Shown: positions 45,771 through 58,800, counted from the stretch's first letter. The stretch is DNA of 64,000 nucleotides from Hedera helix (GCA_947179155.2 OX359270.1:8093222-8157221); one strand, 5' to 3'. A program made the numbers and translations. Notes: generated by a model from the letters alone, not told the origin.

Positions 45771-47819
45771 ATGGATACACTTATGAGCTTTTCCCCGTAT
45801 CTACTTCCTCTTGCACTTGTCCCTATATCATTGTTTCTGTTTTTCCTCTTGCAAAAACCCAATTCTGGCAGCTCAAAAAATGTTCCCCCGGGAACAAGTG
45901 GATGGCCTATGGTTGGTGAAAGTATAAAATTTGCCTTGTCTGGGCCGCAAAAATTTGTTAGCGAAAGAATGAAAAAATACTCCCCCGATGTGTTCCAAAC
46001 GTCGTTGTTGGGAGAAAGAATGGCAGTGTTTTGTGGAGCGCAAGGGAACAAGTTCCTCTTCACAAACGAAACCAAACTTTTGACCTCGTGGTGGCCACAA
46101 TCCATGAAAAAGGCCTTACTTTTCCCCGAATTTGTTGAGAATTCATTGAAACAAGTTTCAGCATTAAAGCGTAGTTTTATGCACGATATTCTTAAGCCAG
46201 AAGCTCTGAAGCAATATATTCCGGTCATGGATTCAATGGCACGTGAGCACGTGGAGTCCGAGTGGGCTCAACATGAGGTAGTGAAAGTTTTCCCTATGTC
46301 AAAAAAGTACACATTTGACTTGGCGTGTCGATTATTTATGAGTGTGGTTGATCCTGAGCATGTCAATAGGCTAGCCAAACATTTTATGCTTGTTACCTCT
46401 GGTATGTTCTCTGTCCCAATTGATTTGCCCGGTACTGCTTATAATGGTGCTATAAAGGGAGGAAAATTAGTACGAGCTGAACTTATGAAGATTATCACCG
46501 AGAGGAAAAAGGAAATAATTGAAAATAAAGAGACAACCAGGCGCGATTTATTGTCTCGTATGCTACTTGTGACAGATGAAAATGGAGAATTCATGAGTGA
46601 AATGGAGATTTCTAACAACATTATTGGTTTATTAGTTGCTAGTTATGAGACTACAAGTACTGCAGTCACATTTGTGTTAAAATATCTTGCCGAGCTTCCC
46701 CATATTTACAATGAGGTTTTGAAAGGTACATATCTTGATTTTTCAGTCCATTTTGTTCATTAAAATTACTAGGAAGAACAATTGAAATGATCATTATTTA
46801 TTTCATTTTTTGATAATAGAACAAATGGAAATTGCAAAATCAAAACGTCCAGGGGAGTTGTTGAGGTGGGAAGACATTCAGAAGATGAAATATTCATGGA
46901 ATGTGGCATGTGAATCTCTAAGACTAGCACCACCTGGTCAAGGAGCCTTTAGAGAGGCTGTGACTGATTTTACCTATGCTGGTTTTACCATTCCAAAGGG
47001 ATGGAAGGTAAATGTTTTAAAATATAGTTTGCTCACTAATAATATAAATACTCCATTAGTAACTATTACATTTTCCTTTTCAATTTATTCTAAAATAAGT
47101 AAAAAAGAAAAAGTGAGATATTTTTCTATTTTAGAACTATAAAATGTTATTATATTCCTAATATCATTACTTTTATACTATCATTTATAGTATCACAACA
47201 ACACTACTAAATTCTTAGTTAATATTAAAATATATATTTATAAACATAGAATTATCTTTAAAAGTCAACGATTTATAAATGTATTGCTAATTTTGGAACG
47301 CTTAGCCAAGATTTTAGAAAACGACTGTTCTCATGGACAACTTTTCATCACTTACTATTTCACCCTTAAAATTCAGAGAGAAAGTAAATAAGCACAAAAC
47401 AAAATATAAATTGGGAATATCATTACCTCTTATAGTCTTTAAATAAAAATATGTTTTTAATCTTAAAAAGTATTAAAAAAAATGTATTTTTGATTTTTTA
47501 ACGGTTTGTTTTCTTGCAGACATTTTGGACTGTGCATACAACACACAAAAATCCCAATTTTTTTCCCGATCCCGAAACATTTGATCCCTCAAGATTTGAA
47601 GGAAGCGGACCTGCCCCCTATACTTTTGTTCCTTTCGGAGGAGGTCCTCGAATGTGCCCCGGAAAAGAGTATGCTCGACTAGAAATTCTGGTTTTCATTT
47701 ATAATGTGGTGACCAAATTCAAATTGGAGAAACTAAATCCAGAAGAAAAGATAGTGTTCCATGCATCCCCTGTTCCAATGGAAGGTCTCCCAGTTCGCCT
47801 AGTGCCTCATCAAAAATAA
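45771..47819 (+). CDS. CYP716-like cytochrome P450, copy B
   Basis: Same architecture as copy A. The exons are 45,771-46,725, 46,820-47,007 and 47,520-47,819, of identical lengths (955, 188 and 300 nt), giving 480 residues with no break. The I-helix again reads ASYETTS, with ExxR at 350-353 and haem Cys427 in FGGGPRMCPG. About two dozen residues differ from copy A. Clustered changes lie around residues 162-167 and in the stretch just before the I helix, roughly 240-265 (for example Cys to Arg, Ala to Thr, Ser to Phe), a region that can line the substrate channel in P450s. Intron 2 (512 bp) lacks the palindromic insert found in copy A (587 bp). Both genes look functional. The substrate is unknown; triterpenes are the family expectation. 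Confidence 0.9.
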
Positions 47820-48010
47820 ATGGCTTAGTGTTATATACTATATGATAAATTTTGGGTGGCAATAAATGTGGGATTTTATTTTTCCTATTTTTCAAATTTT
47901 TTTAGTATTTTATGTATCATTTGCTTGATAATGATCAGGGGCCTCTTGAAGAGGTATGATTTGAATGAATGTATTACAAATTAATAAAACTTTGTTATGA
48001 AATTTACTTT
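47820..48010 (+). terminator. 3' UTR and polyadenylation region of copy B
   Basis: Shares TTTTGGGTGGCAATAAATGTGGGAT-type sequence and GGGGCCTCTTGAAGAGGTATG with copy A. AATAAAAC near 47,983 is a likely poly(A) signal. Confidence 0.55.
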
Positions 48011-48936
48011 CGACTTGTGTAAAGGAAACTCGATGGAATTAATAATTGTCTCAACATCTCTTTCCCCACCTGTTTTTTTAAACCTCGATTTAGATGCACT
48101 AAAAGTACAAAAAAAATCCTAATAATCAAATATACGATCACAATTATAATATCAACAAACTCACACTAACACTGAGAACAAAAGTAAAAGTTAAACTCGA
48201 GACGAAAAGATCACAATGTCTAAGTTTTAACCATCATGTTGAGACCTCATTAAGTATCTCTTGTCTAACTAATAGCCTTTTAGTGGTTAGTAATTGCTGT
48301 GGTAATTTTTGCATTAGGAATTGTTATCATAGTGCTCTTAGTTTAAGACACAATTATAAGACAAAATTAAGGTTTGTGCTTGTATCAGACTTGTATGCCG
48401 ATACGAACTCCAAATCTAACCGTAAATCACTTTACATTTGTTGCAAAGGTAACTTGATATAGATTGGATATAGACCCTTGACAACAAGCTTTTTAAGGTG
48501 CTGAGACAGTCCCTTAGCTCGTAGATTCTAACACAATATTACAATTCTAACTTTTTCATTGTGGCAGGCCACTTGGCCAAATGATTTAAATGTCATAATT
48601 CGCGAATGTGTTAAAAGAATTGAGAAATCTATATTTTTCCATGAAACCCAGACACACGGATAAATGTTTACTTTTTTTGTACTTTGCTGTTCGTTTTTAT
48701 CATTCAACTGTATCTTAAATGCACATATGATCAAATCAGCAAGCCAAGCAGCCAGCACCTCGACACCCCTAGTCAGTATTTCATAAGTACACAAGCACTG
48801 CAAAATTTACAACAGGACTTGTGCATTACAATATCATACCATCCCAAGAGGAAGCTCCAGACAGCCATAACCAGCAACATTGGAGCAAAAAGTGGACTCT
48901 TTTAACTATGTCTTCTCTACTTTAATGTCTTGTTTG
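48011..48936. other. Spacer, nothing recognised
   Basis: Short open frames at 48,528-48,905 on both strands have no recognisable domain and no splice support. Only the first 150 bases show similarity to the flank of copy A. Confidence 0.4.
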
Positions 48937-49110
48937 TGAAAAAATTATTCAATGGTCTTGAGATATCCAGACCAATGAAATCTTTCTATTTTAGTGGCGT
49001 CTCACTTTTTATAACTATGAGCCCACTAAAATAGAGAGATTTTATTGATTTGGGATATGCGTAAATTTATCTTAGAACTACTGAATAATCTCTTTTTTGT
49101 TTGTGACTAG
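48937..49110. mobile_element. Hairpin MITE
   Basis: GAAAAAATTATTCAATGGTC...TCTATTTTAGTGG pairs with CCACTAAAATAGAGAG...ACTGAATAATCTCTTTTTT, giving arms of about 75 bases around a short loop. Non-coding. Confidence 0.6.
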
Positions 49111-50049
49111 TTTAAATAATTTAAATATTTAAGAGAAAAAACCCACTTTTTGCACTAGTTTAAATGAGACCGAGGTGATGTGGAGACATACTAGACTATA
49201 GATTTAATCTGGACAGGTGTAAGGCTCAAAATAAAAGTTTGGAGAAGTCAGAATTTTGTAAGTCTGGACGGGAGCTTAATCCCCAATTGCGACATGACTT
49301 ATTACTTCGTTAGTTACTAAATATAAGATTAAAATCAACTTTTAAAGTCAGTGACAATACAATTATTAAAATTATAATAACATTATTAACTTTGATCTAT
49401 TTTACCATTAAGATAATAACTTTGGTAGGTAAAGAAAGGAGTATGATAGAATAAATATCAAACATTTTCTAATGATACTGACCCCATGCATGCAAGGAAA
49501 AAGGAAGAGAAAACCATTTTTTATAAATAATTTTTACAAATTATGGCACACAATTGCCGTTTTCATTTCTAATTTCTTCTATGTTATTTAAAAGTATATA
49601 ATCACAATAATATTACGTTTGAATTAAAAAAATAAAAATAATTAAATAATTAAATATAAATAAATAAAATAAATTTATTCTTGACTCAAATGAGTCATTC
49701 CGACAGAAAAAAGAATAATTCATTATATTTTATTAGAATAATTCAACACACACATATATATATCATAAAAATTTACTAAAGCTCCCCAATTTATTTTTAA
49801 AATTTTTAACATGAAACTTGAGATAAAAGCATATTCCCCTTTTATTTCATTTGTATTTTTCATAAAATATCAAACAAAAATTTATCCTAAACAAACTACA
49901 GCAAAATCCTTCATTCTACAAAAGAAATATCAATTCGGGATTTGGACTGTAGAGCTGGAGGGAGAGTGAGGGACTGAATTAACCTTCTCTTTCTACTAAA
50001 TCCACAAGTCCACGACCCTCTAGACCCGAGGCAGAACATTCAGCCACCA

Positions 50050-50137
<88 letters not shown>

Positions 50138-50390
50138 CTTGTAGTCCGTGCCTATTAAGGATAAAATTTATCTTAAATTTTAGACAATTCAGATATTTTA
50201 TTAACTGAGTAAAAAATTCAAAAATAATTATATTTTGTTATATAGAATATATATGTATACATGTATGTGTGCATAAATACTTATATAAATATATAATACT
50301 CTCCATATTGCCACTTTATCTGCTAGTTATTGGGTTATCGGCTGAGATTATACTCTCTGGGAGAGAATTGTCAATATTACTATTAATCAC
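49111..50390. other. Spacer with compound microsatellite
   Basis: AT-rich and non-coding. It includes the segment at 49,455-49,560 that resembles DNA upstream of copy B, and the CT/AT repeat at 50,053-50,135. Confidence 0.45.
50053..50135. repeat. (CT)n(AT)n compound microsatellite
   Basis: About 23 CT units followed directly by about 18 AT units. Confidence 0.95.
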
Positions 50391-50874
50391 TGTTGAGAAA
50401 TCAGGCTCATAAAATAAACACTAAGATAACACACACACACACAACTGTATGAGATAAAAAATAATGACACAAGAATTTTTACGTGGAAACCCAACTGGGA
50501 AAAACCACGGGGAGAGATCCCAGAAATTCACTAAAAATAATATGAAGAATTACAAACTCTCTCAACTGAGAAATAAACTAACTGTTTAATTTCTCTTAGA
50601 ACCCTTTCACTCTCACTCTTTTTTTCTCTCTCTAAGCCTCTCTAGCTCCTTTCTCTTTCTAGTTGCTAGCTCTATTGGCTTGGTGTGTTGAAATGAGAAG
50701 CCAATGCTTCCTTTTATAGTGCAAGAGAAGGGGACAAAATCCCACAATTCATGGAACCAAATCTTGGACCAAATCTATCTAAAATCAAATCCCATATTTC
50801 ATGGAACCAAAATCAAGATCAAATCCATCCATATCTTGCAAAATCTTTGAAAAATCTTAAGACAATCTTCAACA
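50391..50874 (-). repeat. Copia 3' LTR
   Basis: 484 bp. The outer end carries the ATCAC duplication. CACACACACA length and several substitutions distinguish it from the 5' LTR. Confidence 0.92.
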
Positions 50875-51014
50875 ATCTCCACCTTGGCTCATATTTTTCA
50901 AATACTACGTATTGTGAACTTCTTCGTGTCTATGAATGTATCCCTCTCCCTGGATACTCCACTACGAACTCAGCAATTTATGAAGTGAACTAAGTGCAAA
51001 CAATGCTTGAACTT

Positions 51015-53687
51015 TTATGCTGTAACTGATTTTGTGAGCATATTATCTGCAGCATTATCCTTTGTGTGAATTTTGCGAACTGCAATGTCACCATTATTCA
51101 GCCACTCACGAATTTTGTGATACCGAACATCTATATGTTTGGTCCTGGCGTGAAATACCTGGTTCTTTGCTAAATGAATAGCACTTTGACTATCACACTG
51201 TATCCGGATACTGCCCTGCATGAAACCTAGTTCTTCAAGTAGTCCCTTTAGCCACAAAGTCTCATTGCCTGCCTTTGTCAATTCCATATACTCAGCCTCT
51301 GTTGTTGATAATGCTACCGTAGACTGTAACACTGACCTCTAACATATATATCCTCCACAAAATGTGTATACAAACCCTATTGTAGATCTTCTTGAATCTA
51401 GGTCTCCAGCATAATCAGAATCAACAAACCCTGTAACCTCACTTCTCGCAATATCACGATCAAACATAAGACCATAATGGGTTGTACCTGCTAGATAACA
51501 AAAAATCCATTTAACAGTCTTCTAATGCTCTTTCCCTGGATTTGCCATATACCTGTTAACCATACTTACTGCATGTGAGATATCTGACCTTGTACATACC
51601 ATGGCATACATGAGACAACCCACCGCATTTGCATACGGTACTTTGGACATAAACTCTACCTCATCCTCTGTCTGTGGGCCTAACTGTGAAGATAACTTGA
51701 AATGTGCTGCCAACGGAGTGCTAACTGGTTTAACATTATGCATGTTAAACCTCTCCAAGACCTTCTGCACATATCATTTCTGAGTTAACCACAACTTTCC
51801 TACCTGATGTTCTCTGTGAATTTCCATACCTAGGATCTTCTTGGCTGACCTAAAATCCTTCATTTCAAATTCACTGCTCAATAAATTCTTCAACTAAAGA
51901 ATATATGTCATCCTCTTTGCTGCTATCAACATGTCATCGACATATAATGTCAACAGTACTAGAGAACCATCATCAAGAGATCTGAAATACACACATGGAT
52001 CATTCTCAGAACGAGAGTAACCATGAGCCACCATGGAGCTATCAAACCGCATATACCAATGTCTCGGGGACTGCTTCAAACCATAGAGAGACTTTTTCAA
52101 GCTACAAACTAAGCCCTCTTTCCCTGGTTCAATAAACCCCTCTGGTTGCTTCATGCAGATCTTTTCTTCTAAATCACCATGGCGAAAAGTTGTTTTCACA
52201 TCAAGCTGCTCTAACTCCATATCCTGTGATGCTACGATAGACAAGATCAACCGAATCGATGTGTGTTTCACAACTGGTGAGAAGATTTCATTGTAGTCGA
52301 TTCCTTCTCTCTGAGAGAATCCCTTTACTACCAATCTGGCTTTGAATCTTTCACCTTCTTTATCGGACTGAGCTTCCTTTTTCCTGAACACCCACTTGCA
52401 TCCTATAGCCTTTGATCCTTTTGGAAGTTGAACTAACTCCCAAGTCTTGTTCTTTTGTAAATACTCCATCTCTTCGGCCACCGCTATCGCCCATTTATCA
52501 TTATCCTCGGACTGAATAGCATTCTGATAGCTAGTTGGATCTCCACTACCTGCAATCAAGGCAAAGGCAACCATGTCTTCAAACTCATATCTCTGCACTG
52601 GTTTGCTGACTCGCCTTTCCCGATCTCTAACAAGATTATAGGACCTCTCTTGGGAATCTGAAGGATGATCATCTTCAATCTCTTCAGCTTTTTTGTTCTC
52701 TTCAGGAAGCTCCACCTCAACTGGGTGTTTCTGCAACTCATTTGTTGTAGATTCTTCATTCTCGGATTTGTTCAGCATGTGTTTCTCATTAAACACCACA
52801 TCTCTGCTAACAACCTTCTTCTTGGATACTGGATCCCATAACCTGTATCCCTTGACTCCATCTTCATATCCAAGGAAAATGCACTCCTTTGACCTTGGAT
52901 CAAGTTTGGACTGTCGCTCCTCAACTGACAGATGAACATAAGCTAGACAACCAAAGATTTTCATTACAGAAAAATCAACTGGTTTCCCAGTCCATACCTC
53001 CTCGGGGATTTTGTAATCAATTCCAGCTGAAGGGGATCGATTTATCAGATAACAGGTTATGTTGACTACCTCAGCCCAGAAATTCTTGGGCAAACCTGCA
53101 TTCAACCTCATACATCTAACACGTTCCAACAGAGTTCTGTTCATCCTCTCTACAACCCCATTTTGCTCTGGAGTTCTTTTAACTGAGAAGTGTCTGGTGA
53201 TACCTTCATCCTGACAGAACTGTAGGAATGACTTGTCCTTGCATTCCATGTCATTATCTGATCTAAAGTACTCCAGCTTCTTTTCGGTCTGGTTTTCTAC
53301 TTTAGCTTTCCATTGCTTAAAGATTCTGAAAACCTCGGACTTCTGCTTCATAAAATACACCCACACCTTTTTGGAGTAGTCATCTATGAAGCTGACAAAA
53401 TAATGGGCTCCACCCATTGACGTATCCTTGATCGGGCCCCAAACATCTGCATGTACATAATCAAGTACATTCTTATTGGTATGTGCTCCTGCCTTGAAGC
53501 TGACCCTTCGTTGTTTGTCGTACAAACAATACTTACAAAATTCCAAACTGCACGTTTTGACACCTTTCAGCAACTGCCTTTTGTGAAGTTCTTTCATTCC
53601 ACCTTCACTCAAAGTGACCAAGTCGCATGTGCCATAATTCTGTGCAATCACTGTTGGAATTATCCTGCACAGAAACCGCTGCTCCAC
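51015..53687 (-). pseudogene. Copia integrase, reverse transcriptase and RNase H
   Basis: Minus-strand frame, open from 53,687 to 51,894. The integrase core shows HADVWGP, SFIDDYS and RTPEQNGVVERMNRTL. RT shows KARLVVKGF, LKQSPRHWY and the catalytic YVDDM near 51,930. After a stop at 51,891 the frame resumes with VLERFNM and SDISHAV, and RNase H (51,015-51,332) has STTEAEYM and RTKHIDVRYH. A one-base frameshift near 53,610 cuts it from protease, and further stops at 51,520 and 51,340 finish it. Confidence 0.88.
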
Positions 53688-54138
53688 CAGTAATTGTGTC
53701 CCCTATCAACTTGTAGAGGGTGCCCTTTTTCTGACCCTTCATAATTACCATTGAACCATTGGTAATTTTCACGACACCATCTCTGACTGAGACACTACAG
53801 CCTATAGAGTCAAGTACTCCAACCGATATCAAGCTCTTTTTCAATTCTGGAATATACCTTACATCACTCAATGTTCTGACGACCCCATCAAACATTTTAA
53901 CTTTGATGGTGCCTATCCCGGTAACTTTGCAGATTGCATTGTTACCCAATATCACAGAACCACCATTGCAGGATGTAAAAGTATCAAACCAATCCCTGTG
54001 AGGGGACATATGAAAAGAACAACCGGAATCCATGTACCAATCTGTAAGGCTGCTACTGTCTCTAATGGATAAGAGATCACCTCGTGAAGCTTCATTTTCT
54101 GCCACTGTGTACAGCTCTCCATCGCTACAGACATCCAT
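53605..54138 (-). pseudogene. Copia protease region
   Basis: Has WYMDSGCSFHM with the active-site Asp-Ser-Gly, then ISVGVLDSIG, and ends at a LWHMRLGH motif that normally opens the integrase zinc region. The frame is lost by a single-base change right after this motif. Confidence 0.85.
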
Positions 54139-54167
54139 TTTCTCAGCAACATTAGCAAAATTTTCAA

Positions 54168-54942
54168 TCTATTTACCTTTCTTCTTGTTCGCCTTTTTCA
54201 ACAATGGACACTTATTTTTGAAGTGGCCCTTCTCTTGGCAATGATAACACTCAACTTGAGATATATCCTTCTTGCATGATCTCGATTGAGACCTTCCTCG
54301 TTCCTTGCCGAAATTCTTCTTCCGATTAGGACCTCTGCCACGCCTATCTGAAAATGCAAGAAGACTGTCTCATTGATCTCTGGAAGTAGTGCCCCTGAAT
54401 TTATCCTGGTCCAGGACTGCTGATATCACATCGTCAACTGCAAGTTTTTTCTTCCCTACAAGGAGAGTAGTCTGGAGAGTTGAGTATGAATCTGGTAGAG
54501 AGACCAGAAGCAATAAGGCTTTATCTTCTTCATCCAACTTCACATCTATACTGGTAAGCTGGGTCACCAATCTATTAAACTCATTAATATTATTGGTCAA
54601 ATCTGACCCTTCTTCCATCCGAAGCCGGTACAATTCCTTCTTCAAATATAACCGGTCTGACAGAGATTTCGACTTGTAAACTTTCTCAAGTTTCTCCCAC
54701 AAGTCTTTCGGAGAGGTTTCTGTCAAAACCTGATATTTGATCTGTGGCGCCAAACTCAGTTTGATTGTTGTCACGGCCCTTGCTTCAAGTTCTGCCCATT
54801 TGTCTTCTATCACATTTGCTGGTTTCTTCTCAATCCCTTCTAGTGCCTTCGTCAATCCTTGTTGAACTAATACATCTTTGACCGTACTCTGCCAAATACT
54901 GAAATTTGACTTTCCATCAAATGGTTCAACATCGTACCTCAT
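54168..54942 (-). pseudogene. Copia gag
   Basis: ATG at 54,942 (MRYDVEPFDG). It contains the UBN2-type gag domain, open to a TGA at 54,370, and beyond it in the same frame the zinc knuckle CYHCQEKGHFKNKC (near 54,235), closed by TAG at about 54,168. The TGA stands where CGA (Arg) would fit, consistent with methyl-C decay. Confidence 0.85.
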
Positions 54943-55043
54943 ACTTATGCTTGTCGTCTTTTTATTTGTGACCGGCGAGATTTTTCAATAAACGGATCGT
55001 TCCTAGACACCAACGGCATGAACCAAAAGCTCTTGATACCAAT

Positions 55044-55520
55044 TGTTGAAAAATCAGGCTCACAAAATAAATACTAAGATAACACACACACAACTGTATG
55101 AGATAAAAAATAATGACACAAGAATTTTTACGTGGAAACCCAACTGGGAAAAACCACGAGGAGATATATAAGAAATTCACCAAAAATAATATAAAGAATT
55201 ACAAATTCTCTCAACTGAGAAATAAACTAACTCTTTAATTTCTCTTAGAACCCTTTCACTCTCACTCTTCTTTTCTCTCTAGCTCTTTTCTCTTTCTAGT
55301 TGCTAGCTCTCTTGACTTGTGTGTTGAAATGAAAAGCTAATGCTTCCTTTTATAGTGCAAGAGAAATGGACAAAATCCCACAATTTATATAACCAAATCT
55401 TAGACCAAATTTATCCAAAATCAAATTTCATATTTCATAGAACCAAAGTCAAGATCAAATCCATCTATATCTTGCAAAATCTTTGCAAATCTTTAAAAAA
55501 TCTTGAGACAATCTTCAACA
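55044..55520 (-). repeat. Copia 5' LTR
   Basis: 477 bp, ending about 300 bases before the ATG of the polyamine-binding-protein gene and transcribed away from it. Confidence 0.92.
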
Positions 55521-55525
55521 ATCAC

Positions 55526-55824
55526 AAACATATAATTCCCTGGAAACCAAATACATTATACAAACAATCATTAATCATGAATTGATTAACCACAAGCCAA
55601 TTGTTTTGAGTTCTAGTAGTCATTATCCATTTCCAATTCTTATACCCAACTATAATTTCAGTATTTTGAGGAATCCCTTTTTCAGAAATCCTGCACTTAT
55701 TTGGGTTTTCTTCATTTCTCTCCAATGCATTTTTTCCCTTTTCGGTTTTCAATTTTAGGTAGCTGCTGAAAGTGTTGGGGGTTTATACACAATAAATTCA
55801 GCTTTCTTGAACCACAGAAAAAAG
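55526..55824 (+). promoter_or_regulatory. Remaining promoter and 5' UTR of the PotD-like gene
   Basis: Only about 300 bases separate the Copia target duplication from the start codon, so the proximal promoter and 5' UTR must lie here unless the LTR contributes. No firm TATA box was identified. The ATG at 55,825 is the first in frame. Confidence 0.45.
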
Positions 55825-58800
55825 ATGTCCTTATTGTCATATCCTTCTCCCTCCAATTCAATTAACCACTTCCCAAACCCTAGCCCTGCCCTTCCTCTGT
55901 TTTGTAGCCACAGGCACCAATTCTTCCAGCTGCAAGGTCTTAGATTCTCCGTAACTTTTTCAACCACGTCCTGCCACCGGAATCGAACCAAATGTTTGCT
56001 TTCCGGAAAGTCTCAAGAGGGGCTGAGTTTTCCCAAATTGCCCCCGGAGTTGGCTCGGGTGGTGGCAGCCTCTGTAATTATTTTTCTAGGCCTTGGTATT
56101 CGCACTTGCTCGGCTGCTGCATCCACTCAGATTCCTCCTGTCCTCGCTGCCGGTTGTCAGACACTGGCAACTCAAGGTAACAGCAGACAACAAATTGCAT
56201 GTATGTACATTGTGTGTATATGGTAAACTGACTAATATATTGTGTAATTCAACACAATTGTTTTAACAAACTTAGCACACTGTAAGATTGTCTCTTTTTA
56301 AATATCACCTATTGTTTGAATGCAATTATTTCACTTCTACATTTGGAAATGTCAGAGGTTTGTTGAATTTTCCTTTTCTTTTAATTATTATGTTTGCAAT
56401 GTAAATAACTGGTAGAAAAAGAATTTACTTTATCTGTTAGCTTCGTAATTCTGTCTCTAGTTATCAGTGATATGAGTGTTTGATCTCTTGGAAATCTTAT
56501 CTTGTCGGTCTTTTTTCACTTATTAGGGTTATCGTCCAATGCATCATTTTCCTCTAATTTCTTAACGGTTACTTCAAAAACTAATGCCTGTATGTTTTCC
56601 CACTTATTTTTTTTGGTTTATTTGGTTTTCTTTTGGGAGGACTTCTTGTACTCAACATGCATTGTAATTTCTTCTCTTTATCAGTAAATGCTTATTCTTT
56701 TATCTTGGAAAAAAAAACACAGAATTTACATTAGGACAAGCAATGCGAGGCATCCAAAAAAGGAAGTATTTAAAAACAATGTTAGACAGAGAGATTATAT
56801 TAGAGACAACGTCTTGCTTATCTTAAAAAAGAATATACTATTAGAGACAACAACTAACTGAAAGAGGAAAAATAAAATATGTAGAGACAACCAACTATAC
56901 CTTATAGATTTTGTGGCAATACTGTAATTTGTTTGGGTTTATCTATGTATATTTCTATCAGAAAATATAAAATAAAATATTTGTTTGTTTATTGTTAGAT
57001 TATGAGCTTTATTATCTATGTTAGTTTGCCATTTTATCCTCAATTAGATCTTTTATCTTCCATTTTCATTTTATTTGAATACAGAGACTGGTTATGTGGA
57101 AAAATCAAAAAATGTAGATATATTTGAAGATGAAGAAATGCGTGCAGCATTTCAGAGTTGGAAATCTAAAACCTACTCTCTGACTGTCCCTTTGAGAATC
57201 ATTGCTCTGCGTAGCTCTGTACCTCCTTTGTGGATCAAGGTAAGCGCGGTAGCTTGTTTTTTATTTTACATATATGGTTCACATGTATGCATGTATTTCT
57301 TTAAACCCTTAGTTTGATTTTTTTTTTTATTTTCTTAGACATCTAAAGGGACAGAAATGTAACTGAACTTATTATTTGAAAGTTATTTGCTAACTGAAAT
57401 AATGGAAACATGATCAGGGATACAGGGGAAAGTTATTTTCTGTTTACGATTTTAAACATTGTCCCACAAACTCCTGTAAAACTAGAAGTAGCAGGCTCTG
57501 ACTCTCTCTGTGTGTGTGTTCTTCTTTGGTATTTTTCTTCTTAACAAAAATTTCGTTGTATAAATTATTCATTGCGAAATTTAATTAGATCTCCTTTGCC
57601 ACAGAATTTCATGCAGGCTCAAGGAAAGAGAGCGAGACTGCGTTTGGAATTTCGTGGAGGTATTAAGGATATATTTTCCGAACTTTCTACAGCATTTAGC
57701 AAAAGAGTTGCTGCTCCCAAATCTGCTGTGGCAGCTGATATTGTTACGCTAGGTGATTCCTGGCTCAGTTTTGCAATTAACAAGGCTCTTATTGAGCCTA
57801 TACAAGGGATTGAAGACCAAGAATGGTTTGGCGGCCTAAGTGACAAGTGGAAGGTAAGAATACCATCTATTTTGCATTCACAGACATGTTCTTCACTAAA
57901 AATCTTTTATGAGGTCTTCAGTGATTTTCGAGTTAATTTACATGGTATCCCCATCTTGGAGAAACATGGCGATGACTGTGATGTTACTGTTGTCATATTC
58001 TCCGGTATATTCGAGTTTGGCTTTTGAGTGAAATTTCAGCTCAGCAGAGCCTTAGCCAAAGGATAGGCTTGACGCCGTATTATGCCACAATAAGTGACAT
58101 ATTTTCTTGTTGTCCAATGTTCTTTTCTCCCATTTCAAAACTTTGCATTTTTCTTATAATGCTATCAATTTTTTTTCATGGTTAACTAATTTCATTTCAT
58201 TTACTGAGATAAAGAAACTTTCTCCAATTCGTTATTGACTAGTGTGTGCCACCTATATGCATAGGCAGAGGAAAAAAAGTGTTTTTTAATCCTTAATTTC
58301 ATCTATTTTTTTTAGCTAGATGGTGGGTTGATAATGATAGATGGGCATGACCTGTTAACACCCCATCTCCAGAACAAAGAGATCAGATAAGAACAATACT
58401 CAAAGTTCAAGAATTCCTATTGGACACCTGCATTATAAATTTAATAAGAAAATCTTTTCCTATGAGCTCGCATGTCCAATAATTTTCAAATGTGAGTAGG
58501 GAGCATCAAGTAGATTTCGGCATGGCCTATCATAGGCTGAACTGGGGTTTGGGGACAAGGATAGAGGGATTGTTTTGGTATTAGACGGAGGAAGTGAACC
58601 ATGGAATGTTTTTCTTCCTCTTTTTTTGCTGGTCATAGTTAGTGGGGAGTTGAAGACATGGTTTATAGCTTCTCGGTAATAGAGACATGATGATCATATG
58701 TCTTACTTTGTCTTCACTTTGGTTGTTGACGATGTGAGTAGGATGATTAGTAGGACTGAGGAGGTTGGGCTAATAGCTGGGTGTGCTATGGACCATGGGG

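Larger units (their letters stand above)
50391..55520 (-). mobile_element. Copia LTR retrotransposon, Tork/Tnt1-like
   Basis: A 5.13-kb minus-strand element. The LTRs are 50,391-50,874 and 55,044-55,520 (TGTTGA..CTTCAACA), flanked by a perfect 5-bp duplication ATCAC (50,386-50,390 and 55,521-55,525). Domain order is gag, protease, integrase, RT, RNase H, which defines Copia. The primer-binding site TTGGTATCAAGAGC is at 55,030-55,043 on the minus strand, and a polypurine tract AAGGTGGAGAT lies at 50,875-50,885. Stops and a frameshift make it defective. The LTRs differ by several percent. Confidence 0.92.
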
